DNA of 64,000 bases, taken from NCBI GenBank assembly GCA_963555705.1, contig OY743186.1, positions 37,001,241-37,065,240 on the forward strand. Reading direction: 5' to 3'. The notes beneath the pieces were generated by a model. That model saw only the letters and a program-made list of their open reading frames with translations, made no database searches and had not been told where the DNA came from. The stretch's first letter is position 1. Every line of letters starts with the position of its first letter. The translations under genes were made by a program, and so were the position numbers. This DNA comes from Ligustrum vulgare (taxonomy: Eukaryota > Streptophyta > Magnoliopsida > Lamiales > Oleaceae). Shown piece by piece: positions 44,453-54,401 of the stretch.

Positions 44453-47400
44453 TTTTGAAAAAGGCCAAGGGCTGGTCACCACGGTTAGCCTGTGATGTGG
44501 CTGATGCAGTATGGTTGCGTGTCTTTGGCATTTATCACACTTGCGCACAAAGTCATGAGAGTCATTTCGCATAGTGGGCCAAAAATACCCCTGTTTGAGG
44601 GCTTTCCGAGCTAGCGATGGTGCCCCGGCATGGTTGCCACATATACCTTCATGGATTTCCCTCATTACATATCGCCCTTCCTCAGGCCCAACACATCTTA
44701 GCAACGGGGAGGTGAAACTTCGTTTATAGAGTAGATCATTCAAGAGTACGAAAATGGCAGCATACCTTTGCAATTTCCGAGCTGCTTCAGGCTCGTTTGG
44801 CACTGTCTGGTGCCTCAAATATGCAATCAGCGGATTCATCCAGGATCTCTCTTCCTCTACCGTCAAAATCTCTGGTCCTGGCTCAGTAGAGGAGGTCAAC
44901 ATGCGCTCAACCGGGATCAGATTATATAGCTCCGCATCACTGCTGCTTGCTAGTTTGGATAGAGTATCAGCGTTGGAGTTTTTTGTTCTGGGGATGTGCT
45001 GCAATTCCATTTCTTCAAAGTGTACCGCCAAATCTCTTACTTTCTTCAAGTAAGCAATCATAGAGGGTTCTTTGGCAAAAAATTGCCCATTGAATTGATT
45101 TACAACGAGCTGCGAATCGCTGTTCGCCACTATGGACTTGATCTTTAAAGCTTTGGCAAGTCTTAACCCAGCTAACAACGCCTCGTACTCAGAAATGTTG
45201 TTCGAGGCTTTGAACTCAAAGCGGACTGCGCTATGTAGTTTAAACCCTTTTGGGCTTATTAGTAATATGCCCGCACCGGATCCCTCCTTAGCCGAGGACC
45301 CATCAACAAATAATTTCCACTCCTGGCTATCCTCTGTGTTATCAATCATTTCGACCTCCGGCGGGTGTGTGAATTCGACTACGAAGTCAGCCAAAGCTTG
45401 GACCTTTATCGCAGTCCGAGGCGCACAGTGTATGTCAAACTGGCTGATTTCTATTGCCCATTTCAGTAATCTCCCAGATACATCTGATTTTTGCAACACT
45501 TGTCTCATGGGAAAGTTGGTGAGCACGTGTATGGAGTGTGCTTGAAAGTAGGGGCGAAGTTTGGGAGAAGCGGTGAGTAGTGAGAGGGCAAGTTTCTCCA
45601 TATCTGGGTAGCGTGTCTCCGCATCTAGCATGGCTTTACTCACGTAATATACTGGAAATTGATTCCCCTCCTCTTCTGTGACTAGCACGGAGCTAACAGC
45701 CTCCTTGGACACAGCCAAATACAAGTAGAGAGGCTTGCCAGCCTTTGGCTTTGACAGCAATGGGGGTCGTCCCAAGGATGCTCTCAGGTCGGCGAAAGCC
45801 TGCTCACACTCCGGTGTCCACTGGAATCGTTTCCCCCCTTTTAGGATTTTGAGAAATGGCAAGCATTTGTCTGTGGATTTGGAGACAAATCGATTCAGGG
45901 CTGCGATTCTTCCCGTTAAGCTTTGCACCTCCTTTGGATTTCGAGGCGATTGCATGTTTAACAAAGCATTGATTTTGTCGGGATTAGCTTCGATTCCTCT
46001 TTTATTCACCATGAACCCAAGAAATTTTCCAGATGCTACTCCAAATGCACACTTCGCCGGGTTGAGCTTCATTCGATATTTCCTCAAAACATCGAAGGCC
46101 TCTGACAAATGGCGGATATGATCCGCGGCGACCATACTTTTGACCAACATGTCATCAACATACACCTCCATGGTGTTTCCCAATTGTTTTGCAAACATGC
46201 GATTCACTAGCCTCTGATAGGTAGCTCCCGCATTTTTCAAGCCGAACGGCATTGCTTTGTAGCAATTGAGTCCTCTATCTGTTATAAACGAGGTATGCTC
46301 CTCGTCCGATTCGCACATGGAGATCTGATTGTATCCGGAGTAAGCATCCATGAAGCTCAAGAGCTCATGCCCTGCCGTAGAGTCAACCAATTGATCGATT
46401 CGGGACAGTGGAAAGCTGTCTTTTGGACATGCCTGGTTCAAATTCGAAAAATCAATACATACTCTAAGCTTCCCATTGTGTTTTGGTACCAAAACAGGGT
46501 TTGATACCCACTTCGGATAGCGCGATTCTCTGATGAAGCCATTTTTCAATAGCTTCGTGACCTCGTCTTTCAAGGCCTCGTACTTGTCTGAACTCATAGG
46601 TCTTCTCTTCTGCCTATGCCCAGGGCTTCGTGGATCAACCTGAAGTCTATGACATGCCTCCTTAGGATCAATCCCAACCATGTCGCCATGCTTCCATGCA
46701 AATACATCGAGGTTTTGAAGTAGGAAGTCCTTTAATTGACTCTTGTATTCGGTTGGCGAGTCCAGTCCGACCTGTAATTCCTTGATTGGGTCAAGTGGGT
46801 CTACGCCGAAGCACTCCAACCTTTCGGCCAGGGTGGGGCAATGGTCACCTGCCATCCTGGGGTCTAGATCTGTTAAATCCTCTTCTAGGATCATCGTGAC
46901 ATCCTTATCTCCAGATGGCCCTTCACCTAATCTTTCAGGGTCTGGAGCAGCCTCGGCCATGGCTACATTACTGATCATGTTTAAGCTTCGATCTTGAAAC
47001 TTCCGGATTGCATTTGTGTAACAAGCCCGAGATTCTGTTTGGCTTCCCCTCATAGTTGCAACGCCATGCTCCGTAGGGAACTTCATGCAAATGTATTTTG
47101 TATGCGTTACAGCCCCCAAGTCAATGAGACCAGGCCTCCCAATTGAGCCATGATAGGAGGAGATTTTGTCAACCACCAAGAATTCCATAGGGATTCTGGA
47201 GAGGGTCGGGGCTTGCCCTACTTCAGTCATAAGGGTTATGGAACCTCTGGGGGTTATGCTGTCCCCGGTGAATCCGTATATCGGATCAGGGACCGGAATG
47301 AGGGGAGTGATGATCCCCATCTTATCAAAAGTTACCCCGTAAATCACATTTACCGAGGCACCATCATCCACCATCATCCGTGATAGTCCATTTCGAGCCA

Positions 47401-49312
47401 CCACCACCCTAATAACCAATGCGTCGTTGTGTGGGAAGTGCACTCCAACGGCATCGTCTTGTGTGAAGGTGATAGGTTCCGTCCGAGGCACCCCCACAGG
47501 ATGGGAGTGGATATGATAATTCACATTGGCGGGCTGCTTGGCCTCTCTTATATACCTCTTTTGGGAGTTGCTTGTGCTACCACCTGGGTGGGGGCCTCCC
47601 AGTATTGTGTCGATTTCACGGATGGGGAGGTCGGCCACAGGCATAGGTGGTTCCCGTGTGTCCTTGGCATGTGCCGAGGCGGTGTCTTGGCCCTTATTCC
47701 TGTCTCTTTGACGATTATCAATTCTTTCCTTAGTTGAGTTCTTCCACGGAGCTCTCCTATCAGCTCGGTTGAACTTCTGGCCACCAGATTTTTGTGTCCG
47801 CCCTGTGTCAGGGGGAAAATCACCTCTACTTCTCCCCTGTGCCTTTTGGTCGGCTAGCATGTAGATTTCTCTGCAATCCTCTGTTGCGTAACCGTAATAT
47901 CTGTGGTAGGCACAGTAAGCCCCAATCATGGGCTGTTTTCCACTTCGGCCGCTTTCCACTCTCTCTTGAGCCGTGTGAGGATTTTGAGAAAGGGTGTTAG
48001 AGTGTAAGTGAGGGATAGCCTCCGTGATTTCTGCTGCAAAGCTAGATCCCGTCCCCGGGAATGGCCGAGGCGCGCCACCTCGGTTACCGCCAATCCTATC
48101 CTTGTTTCCTCCCTTTTTGAGGTCCGCTTCATTGGGATATCCAAGGTTGTATCTCCCTTGGGGGTGATTATCTCTGACCCTAGCCATTTCCTCTGATACA
48201 ATCTCTTCCTTCATCAGGTCTACCAGGGTATTGTAATCTCTTGGTTTCCTGCTCCGGACATCCCTCCAAAATATGCTGGTCATATCTAGCCCTCCTTTTA
48301 GGGCGGAGAACATCTCCGCTTCTGCGATATTTTCGCAGATATGCATTTCTTCAGTGAATCTAGCTAGATAACTTTTCAGAGATTCGTCCCTTCCCTGCCT
48401 CAGATCCTGAAGGCGTTGGAGTGGGAGTTGACCAGGCCTGGAAGAAACAAAGCCATTCTTAAAAGCAGTTTTCATATCCCTCCAACCGTGGATGCTGCCA
48501 GGAGGGAGTTTTTTATACCATCGTATGGCACTTCCCTCAAGGGTTAAAGCAAAAGCTTTACATTTCAGTGCCGGGGTGGCCCCGGTTATTTCCATGCTGG
48601 CGCGGTAATTTAATAGGTGATCATCAGAATCACCTCGGCCAGAATACTTTGCTATTTCCGGCATTTCAAAGTCATGGGGAACGGGGCATCTACGGAGGCC
48701 CTCTGTGAAGGGACTTACTTCCTCTTCGTCATCCAATTCGTACGACGGCAGCTCGCTGTTCTCGTCATGACCGGAATACTCCGGATCACGGTATTGGCCA
48801 TAGAGCGGTGGAGCGTACTTCTGCCTTTGCGGTGGTGGAACGCGGCCGTAGTTTGGCCTTTCATGGCTCTGTAACTCTTTGCGAGGATTAGTCCGAACTG
48901 CTTCGGATCTTCTTTCTTGCCTATTCCTAGGCTCATGTGCTGATGCCATCCTTTCTCCCCCCATACCTCGTTGGTTCCTGTACATTTGACCCTGCGATAA
49001 GGCTTCTTCAGCGCGTCGCTCGCGCCTATTTCTAGGCTCTACGGCATTGTGCCGACCTGGGTCCGTTTGTCCCCGTCGTTGTCCCCTAAATAACCCTCCT
49101 ATTCGGCTGAAAACACTGCCGGAATTTGCGGGAGAAGCCTCCCTGTGTCTAGCTGGGAGTGGGTTTTGTTCCCCATGTGTTTCATGTTCTGGGTCTCGCT
49201 TGTAGAAGGGCTCGAATTCCACTTCGGCGTATGCCTGCGGGTCCTGATAATAATAAGATACAGTGGCCGCCTCGGATGGTGAATAATGTGGCTGTGAGTA
49301 TTGCTGAGGCAT
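44450..49312 (-). CDS. Gag-pol polyprotein of the Tat element, 1620 codons open
   Basis: One long frame carries the following, in order. Gag (about 215-330, with EGSAIRWYKKLPPGSI). A knuckle-like YCAYHRYYGYATEDC (about 466). Protease motif MMVDDGASVNVIY (about 650). Reverse transcriptase (about 890-1070, with CIDFSNLN, MDAYSGYNQI, AMPFGLKN and YVDDMLV near 1050). A first RNase H (about 1140-1270). A second RNase H with LFVDGSSAKEGSGAGI, SEYEALLAGL and NSDSQLVVNQ (about 1330-1450). The HHCC zinc finger of integrase (about 1550-1600, CDKCQRH). It stops at an amber codon inside integrase. Duplicated RNase H is diagnostic for the Tat group. The start at 49312 is an ATG that overlaps the TGA of the upstream frame. 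Confidence 0.95.
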   Translation of the reverse strand: MPQQYSQPHYSPSEAATVSYYYQDPQAYAEVEFEPFYKRDPEHETHGEQNPLPARHREASPANSGSVFSRIGGLFRGQRRGQTDPGRHNAVEPRNRRERRAEEALSQGQMYRNQRGMGGERMASAHEPRNRQERRSEAVRTNPRKELQSHERPNYGRVPPPQRQKYAPPLYGQYRDPEYSGHDENSELPSYELDDEEEVSPFTEGLRRCPVPHDFEMPEIAKYSGRGDSDDHLLNYRASMEITGATPALKCKAFALTLEGSAIRWYKKLPPGSIHGWRDMKTAFKNGFVSSRPGQLPLQRLQDLRQGRDESLKSYLARFTEEMHICENIAEAEMFSALKGGLDMTSIFWRDVRSRKPRDYNTLVDLMKEEIVSEEMARVRDNHPQGRYNLGYPNEADLKKGGNKDRIGGNRGGAPRPFPGTGSSFAAEITEAIPHLHSNTLSQNPHTAQERVESGRSGKQPMIGAYCAYHRYYGYATEDCREIYMLADQKAQGRSRGDFPPDTGRTQKSGGQKFNRADRRAPWKNSTKERIDNRQRDRNKGQDTASAHAKDTREPPMPVADLPIREIDTILGGPHPGGSTSNSQKRYIREAKQPANVNYHIHSHPVGVPRTEPITFTQDDAVGVHFPHNDALVIRVVVARNGLSRMMVDDGASVNVIYGVTFDKMGIITPLIPVPDPIYGFTGDSITPRGSITLMTEVGQAPTLSRIPMEFLVVDKISSYHGSIGRPGLIDLGAVTHTKYICMKFPTEHGVATMRGSQTESRACYTNAIRKFQDRSLNMISNVAMAEAAPDPERLGEGPSGDKDVTMILEEDLTDLDPRMAGDHCPTLAERLECFGVDPLDPIKELQVGLDSPTEYKSQLKDFLLQNLDVFAWKHGDMVGIDPKEACHRLQVDPRSPGHRQKRRPMSSDKYEALKDEVTKLLKNGFIRESRYPKWVSNPVLVPKHNGKLRVCIDFSNLNQACPKDSFPLSRIDQLVDSTAGHELLSFMDAYSGYNQISMCESDEEHTSFITDRGLNCYKAMPFGLKNAGATYQRLVNRMFAKQLGNTMEVYVDDMLVKSMVAADHIRHLSEAFDVLRKYRMKLNPAKCAFGVASGKFLGFMVNKRGIEANPDKINALLNMQSPRNPKEVQSLTGRIAALNRFVSKSTDKCLPFLKILKGGKRFQWTPECEQAFADLRASLGRPPLLSKPKAGKPLYLYLAVSKEAVSSVLVTEEEGNQFPVYYVSKAMLDAETRYPDMEKLALSLLTASPKLRPYFQAHSIHVLTNFPMRQVLQKSDVSGRLLKWAIEISQFDIHCAPRTAIKVQALADFVVEFTHPPEVEMIDNTEDSQEWKLFVDGSSAKEGSGAGILLISPKGFKLHSAVRFEFKASNNISEYEALLAGLRLAKALKIKSIVANSDSQLVVNQFNGQFFAKEPSMIAYLKKVRDLAVHFEEMELQHIPRTKNSNADTLSKLASSSDAELYNLIPVERMLTSSTEPGPEILTVEEERSWMNPLIAYLRHQTVPNEPEAARKLQRYAAIFVLLNDLLYKRSFTSPLLRCVGPEEGRYVMREIHEGICGNHAGAPSLARKALKQGYFWPTMRNDSHDFVRKCDKCQRHATILHQPHHRLTVVTSPWPFSK

Positions 49313-49575
49313 CAGGGTTCGTTCACAGCATACCCTCTGGCCATAAAGGCATTCATTGCAGCAGTTTGTTCTATTTGCTGCCTCTGCATCTCCAGCATTT
49401 GGGCCGCCATGAGTGTCATGTCTCGCATCATGCGGCGATTTTGGTGCCGACGAGGTGGATTAGGTTGTGCCGCCTCCTCGTTGGAGTTTTCATGGAGTTC
49501 TTGAGGAACTTCGTCCTCGCTGTGTCGGCCACTTCTTCCCCTACGGGGGTTAACATCACCGTCACTTTCATTCAT
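49312..49575 (-). CDS. Gag N-terminal frame, out of phase with gag-pol
   Basis: An 87-codon frame with an acidic start (MNESDGDVNP) and a Met/Gln-rich helix (MLEMQRQQIEQTAAMNAFM) resembling the N-terminus of Tat gag proteins. It ends with TGA at 49312-49314. The ATG of gag-pol is embedded in the same bases (TGATG). Either a small indel has split gag, or the two frames are coupled by reinitiation or frameshifting. I favour an indel. Confidence 0.65.
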   Translation of the reverse strand: MNESDGDVNPRRGRSGRHSEDEVPQELHENSNEEAAQPNPPRRHQNRRMMRDMTLMAAQMLEMQRQQIEQTAAMNAFMARGYAVNEP

Positions 49576-49654
49576 ATTTCAGAAGAATTTCTGGTCTTAG
49601 ATTGCTTTTCAAGGATAGATAGACCTTTGTCTTGCTGCTTCAAACCTTTTTCAA

Positions 49655-49805
49655 GGTTGTTAAACTTATGTTTCAAAGTTATTTACCTTTTTCAAGGGTG
49701 AACCAGCTTATCTTTCAAAGCTCCTACATTTTTCAAGGCCAACCAGCTTATCTTTCAAAGCTCCTACCTTTTTCAAGGCCAACCAGCTTATCTTTCAAAG
49801 CTCTT
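49655..49805. repeat. 40-bp tandem repeat in the Tat gag leader
   Basis: The unit AACCAGCTTATCTTTCAAAG plus CTCCTACCTTTTTCAAGGCC occurs at 49701-49740 and 49741-49780 and, in half, at 49781-49800. A degenerate copy precedes these from about 49655. It lies between the primer site and gag. Confidence 0.85.
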
Positions 49806-49912
49806 TGCAGTTATCCGCTCTATTTATTGTAAGAGGTTATTCGTCCTTTTTCAGAACTACCTTTCTATGTGTGGCTTTTTACCATGTGTTTTCGTGGTTA
49901 GCAGTATGGCTT

Positions 49913-49928
49913 CCCACAGATGGCGCCA
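49913..49928 (-). promoter_or_regulatory. Tat primer binding site
   Basis: The minus strand reads TGGCGCCATCTGTGGG three bases inside the 5' LTR. TGGCGCC-type sites are typical of Tat and Athila elements and pair with a tRNA 3' end. Confidence 0.75.
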
Positions 49929-49931
49929 AAA

Positions 49932-50604
49932 TGTTGACCACAAAATCCGGCTGGACTTTGGACCAACACGTCTCAGCTCCTCCCTCTTTGACACGTGGAT
50001 CTCCTGCGCACTAGGACAAACAGTCAGCTTGCAAAGGGGGCCGAGGTGGCTCCCGTTTGCACTCCGATGCCTAAGTCAGTACTCATTTTAGGCGAATATA
50101 TATATTGAGTGCGGGAAATATAAGTGTGTAAAAGAGAGAAAAGGGAGTGAGAGAAATATAGAGTTAAGAGTGAGAAATTGCTAACCCCCTGCTTAGAGAC
50201 AATTGTGCTTTATTTATAGTGGAACTTTTTGTCTCGGATTGCGACACGTGGCATACTTTACACTTGTCATCACTCTAGCTCATGGACGTGACAACCTTGC
50301 TTTTCAACTGTAATCATTGCTACATTTCGTAGGGGATGGGCGCCTGTTACGTCTTGGTAAAGGCAGTATCCCATCACTGACTCCATCTTTCTTCCGGCCA
50401 ACGCCATAAAGCACCCCGACTGAATATAAAGCACATCGGCTGGTGCGTTAACCAGGTCGGTTAAAGAGGTTTGCTTGGCGTACCACCTCGGAAATCATCC
50501 CAGGTGATACTTTAGGCCTTTTAACGGTGGGTCGGGGTCCGCTGGGCCACTATTGGGCCTTAGCTGGTGTATCACTGTACCTTTCTTTGGGTCTGGAATC
50601 AACA
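49932..50604 (-). repeat. 5' LTR of the Tat element (full length)
   Basis: 673 bp. It contains about 150 bases that the other LTR lacks, including the minus-strand TATA box ACTATAAATAAA (50209-50220). Confidence 0.94.
50209..50220 (-). promoter_or_regulatory. TATA box in the Tat 5' LTR
   Basis: ACTATAAATAAA on the minus strand, in the middle of the LTR, followed downstream by GCACAATTG. It is the likely promoter of the genomic transcript. The copy in the 3' LTR is deleted. Confidence 0.65.
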
Positions 50605-50609
50605 TTAGT

Positions 50610-51786
50610 TATTTATTTTGATTATTTAAAGGTATGAAAGATAAATAAATATTTTTCGCCCTCGTAACAAATATTTTGAACGAAAAATCATCTTTAAAGA
50701 CAAGATATGAAAATTAATAAAGTTTTGATAATAAAAAAATTATTACAAAAATTAATGGGTTAAATGTAAAAATAAGATAAAATTAGGGATCTTCATTGCA
50801 ATTAAAATGTGGCGTGGTTAACAAAAAGTGTGATATCAATATATTTATCATTTAAAAATATACACTTTCAAACTTAAGAAACTTGAGGTTTTAATCCAAA
50901 AATAAGGTTATAATTAATTATTTAATGAATTAAATATTTTATTGTATAAATAGATTAAGGTCATAATAATATAAATTTACGGTCACAGTCACAAATTTCT
51001 TAAGTCACAACTTATTTTTCGATCACAAATCTCGAATTTTACAAGTCACAATTTTCTCGATCTCATAACTCGAATTAATTGGTCACAACTTAAATTTTTT
51101 ATGTCACAATTTTCATAAATAATAAATTTTATTGATCACGAATTATTTTTCGATCACAAATCACAAGTTTTATATATCACAATTTATCAGAATATTTGCC
51201 CCTTCTATAAACCTAGGGCAAACCAAGACAAACAATTCAGTCTCATGTGAAACCCCTAATTTCACTGTAGGCTTTAGGATCATAGCATGTGCAATGGCAT
51301 CAACGAGTAGGCTTCAATTTATCCACTCACACTGCATCAACAAGGTGCCTGCACACAGCGGTGATGAGTGCCTCTTCGATAGCGACGCCTATAACCACTG
51401 CGCTTGTCGCGGTGTGAGGGAGTGCTACATTATGCTTGCTGGAGTTCGGTTTTTTCAAAGAGAAACTGGGGCTGTTGAATGTGGATGAATATGTAATTTG
51501 GGAAAGAAACCAAATTTCCAAATCATCGGTGCATGGTAGTGGTTGGGCGGTAATATATTTAATTTTGGAAAGAGACCAAAATTCCAAATCATCGGTGAGT
51601 GGTAGTGGCTTGGGTGGTAATATATTAATTTGATTTAATAATCATATTATTAATATTAAAAAAGGTAAACTAAGATCTGACTTCAGAATTAATAACTTGT
51701 AAATCTTATTTTTAAATTGTGAAGTTTAAAATCATGTTTTAGTGTAATTTTCACTTGTTGTGATTAGTAGTTGATAATGACTTATC
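50610..51786. other. AT-rich intergenic DNA with TCACAA repeats and a 62-bp tandem repeat
   Basis: At about 50980-51185 the motif TCACAA/GTCACAA recurs every 20-30 bases, the inverse of the GTGAC-rich text at 14030-14215. At about 51497-51628 a unit containing GGAAAGAAACCAAATTTCC, ATCATCGGTG and GTGGTAATATATT is repeated twice. The frame at 51132-51488 has no recognised domain. Confidence 0.5.
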
Positions 51787-51793
51787 CCAACAA

Positions 51794-51939
51794 GAATAAA
51801 TCTATTTGTACTTACTCTGAATGACAAATTGTGTTACTCCTCCCTCACATGGAGGGGGCCACACATCTGTTGACCCCTCTCCATGTGAGGGGGGAGTAAT
51901 CCAGTTTGTCATCCAGTAAGTACATGTAGTAAAGTCCTT
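51794..51939. mobile_element. Short foldback MITE with CCAACAA duplication
   Basis: The arms GTACTTACT...TGACAAATTGTGTTACTCC and its inverted counterpart pair over about 50 bases with a 13-base loop near ACACATCTGTTGA, including CCTCACATGGAG/CTCCATGTGAGG. CCAACAA flanks both sides (51787-51793 and 51940-51946). The element could fold into a long hairpin if transcribed. Confidence 0.8.
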
Positions 51940-52420
51940 CCAACAAATAACTTTTACTCATATTTTCCAATTCACTTTATTGAACATTTAGTATAACATT
52001 ACACCAATTCCTTTTCTTTTTTTCTTTTGCCAGAAGAAATCTCAGAGGAGATTGACCTAAGGGCTCATTCACATTGGGCGGGATTCTTTTTTTTGCTCAA
52101 GCCAATATCTTCTAAAGACTACCGTGGATGGAAGAACACTTTTGGAGATTTATTCAAAAAATAGATTCAAAAATAATTTTCCAATCTCAATAACGTACAC
52201 TAAAATCCACCACTCTTTTACAAGATCTATAGCAAAAAATGATATATTACATTAAAGAGTCATTATTGTAAATTGTTTTATTTTTAACTTTTCAACGTCT
52301 TTACACTAGATAGCTTTCTTATGGAGTTCATCCAAGAGAAATAGAAGCAAAAGTAGAAATCCTACTAAATGAGTTCTTAATTTCCTATCACCCATAAAAG
52401 GAAATTCTTTTATATATTTA

Positions 52421-52589
52421 GAGCATGTTTGGTAATATGAAAATTTTTGATTTTTGTGATTTTTTCTTTTATATGGATGTATTTTAAAAATGTTTAAAAG
52501 GTTAAAAATTATGAACTTGATTAAGAATTGATGATTGAGATTGAATTTGAAAAGCTGTGTTAAAATTTTTTACTTTACCAAACAAGCTC
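52421..52589. mobile_element. PIF/Harbinger (Tourist-like) MITE with TTA duplication
   Basis: The left end GAGCATGTTTGGTAA and the right end TTACCAAACAAGCTC are inverted repeats with one mismatch, flanked by TTA on both sides (52418-52420 and 52590-52592). 169 bp, no coding capacity. Confidence 0.88.
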
Positions 52590-54401
52590 TTAGTTGGACT
52601 TGTAGGGAATTCCATTTTTCCTCAAGGGCAAATACGTCCAAGAAAATAAGAAAGATTCAAACATAATGTCCATGTTACATTGATACTGGGATCTCTCAAG
52701 AATTTCTGCTTCCACTTCTCGAAGCTTTTACTGCAGCGAAAACTACAAATATTTCGAGCCATTTTCTGAGGAAATACATTGATGCAATGCAAGGAGCTTC
52801 AAGAATCCAGCCATGAATTAATAATTAACCACCTTAAAATCGTCAAAAGTTTCAAGGTAATTAATTTTGTGTATTAATTACATTATCTTTTCTTCTTATT
52901 AGTTATTCTCAGTTCACAGAAATGATCTGCTGTTTTTGATTGAGAATCTGCCCCTGTTCTTTAAAAATTAATTAGCAAATAAATAGAATGTTTTGTGTCA
53001 AATAAAGGAATTGAAATTATTTGTTGATTTATTTGTGTTTTTTAGATAAGATGAAGGGTTAAAAATTGGAGAGAGAAAATGTGAATGGTTAAAAAGTGGT
53101 ATGAAAAATTGTGTAATTTAAATTTTTGTAATGATTACAAATTAAATTTTTGATTCCTTTTGCTGAACTAATTTGAGTCTTGTTTTAAAGAATTTATTTA
53201 AAGAAATAATTTTTTTAATAGGCATTTTTAGAAGAATGGGTCATTAAAAATTAGAAAATCCTTTATGAATTTATGAGTATTATTATTTTATTGATAAATA
53301 TATATGTAGTTTAAAAGAAAAGAGAAAAACACGTTTTATTTATAATGAATATCAAATAGGGACTTAGTTTTGAAAATCACTCTCCCTATGGAGGTGGGGC
53401 GGTCACACCACGTAAGATGGTACACGTTGCCACCTCATTGTAGGGCCCGTTCTATACCAATGGGTGGAGACAACGCCACAGCCGATATGACAACTCTTGT
53501 CACCTAGGTTATCGAGTTGTTTGCACCCCCCATTGGTGGGGTGCAAGCTCCACGCTGAGATGACAACACCTCATTGAGCTGTCACACAACATAGGATGGT
53601 GCGATCGCCTCATACAAGTATTTCTCCTCGCTATGCGCCACTTTTTCTCCACAAATAATTTCTTGTGCCACCAAAATCCTTCCTACCGCATAAGGGTGAT
53701 TATAAATTAATGGATGTGTTTGGCCGTTAGTTTTTGTGATTTTAAAGGTAAAATGTGTGGTTAAAAGTGATTTGAAAATATATGCGTGATTAAAAAATGA
53801 TTTGAAAAATTGTGAAAAAAAACTTGTTTATAAATAAGTTTAGCAAACATTGAATTATTCTTTACTCCCGTAGATGTATAACAAGATGTATAACAAGGCA
53901 CGTAGCTCAGAAGATAAGAGCATGTTTTCTGTGCGCGCGCGTGCATATTAAAGGTAAAATTTGTAATTAAAAGTGGTTTGAAAATATATGCGTGATTAAA
54001 AAATGATCGAGATAACTGATCATAACCTATGAAACTTTAGTACGGTTAAAGATTAAACTTATATAAAGAATTCAAAACGAGTAACATAGTGGTACATATA
54101 AATTGTGGGTCTAGAATTAAACCCATAATAACTAATTTTAATTTTAGGAAAGAAGTCATTAAGACACAATACGATGATTCCAAGAAATGTAAAGATTTCT
54201 CATTTATGACAAAAAGAAGAGTTTATATAAAGAGTGTTACTATCTCCAACCACCAAGTTGATTTCCTGTTGTCGGGAGACAAAATTAGGTTTCATTTTTG
54301 TCATTTCTTGTGTGCAACAATAATATGCTGTTCATATGGAGACTGGCTTATTTTTCACTTTCTAAGGTACCACGCTACACCAGTGCGAAACATCTGCAAA
54401 C
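52590..54401. other. 5' flank of the lipase gene, with MITE copies and direct repeats
   Basis: A GGAGAGA-core MITE copy lies at about 52950-53170. A GC-richer patch at 53380-53640 has the hairpin GCACCCCCCATTGGTGGGGTGC (53524-53545). The text AAAGGTAAAAT...ATATGCGTGATTAAAAAATGAT occurs at about 53742-53805 and again at 53950-54006. Between them is a tRNA-head-like GTAGCTCAGAAGATAAGAGCATG (about 53904-53926), possibly a truncated SINE. The text at 52700-52860 might be a 5' UTR exon of the lipase gene, but this is not proven. Confidence 0.45.

Larger units (their letters stand above)
38739..50604 (-). mobile_element. Ty3-gypsy retrotransposon of the Tat type, complete, about 11.9 kb
   Basis: LTRs at 38739-39261 and 49932-50604 begin TGTTGACC and end GGAATCAACA. 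TTAGT flanks both ends (38734-38738 and 50605-50609). The coding strand is minus: primer site beside the right LTR, then gag, protease, reverse transcriptase, two RNase H domains and integrase. A spliced gene runs the opposite way between the end of pol and the left LTR. Dual RNase H and such an extra antisense gene are known traits of the Tat lineage. Aligned LTR parts differ at about 17 sites by eye, nearly all transitions, which is about 3 percent. Premature stops make it non-autonomous now. Confidence 0.95.

Noticed and set aside
44754..48936. Many plus-strand frames opposite gag-pol
   Set aside because: They are antisense shadows of the 1620-codon polyprotein. They lack domains, unlike the genuine antisense gene at 40045-42749.
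53900..53930. Possible tRNA gene
   Set aside because: Only a D-arm-like half is present. There is no anticodon arm, B box or acceptor pairing.
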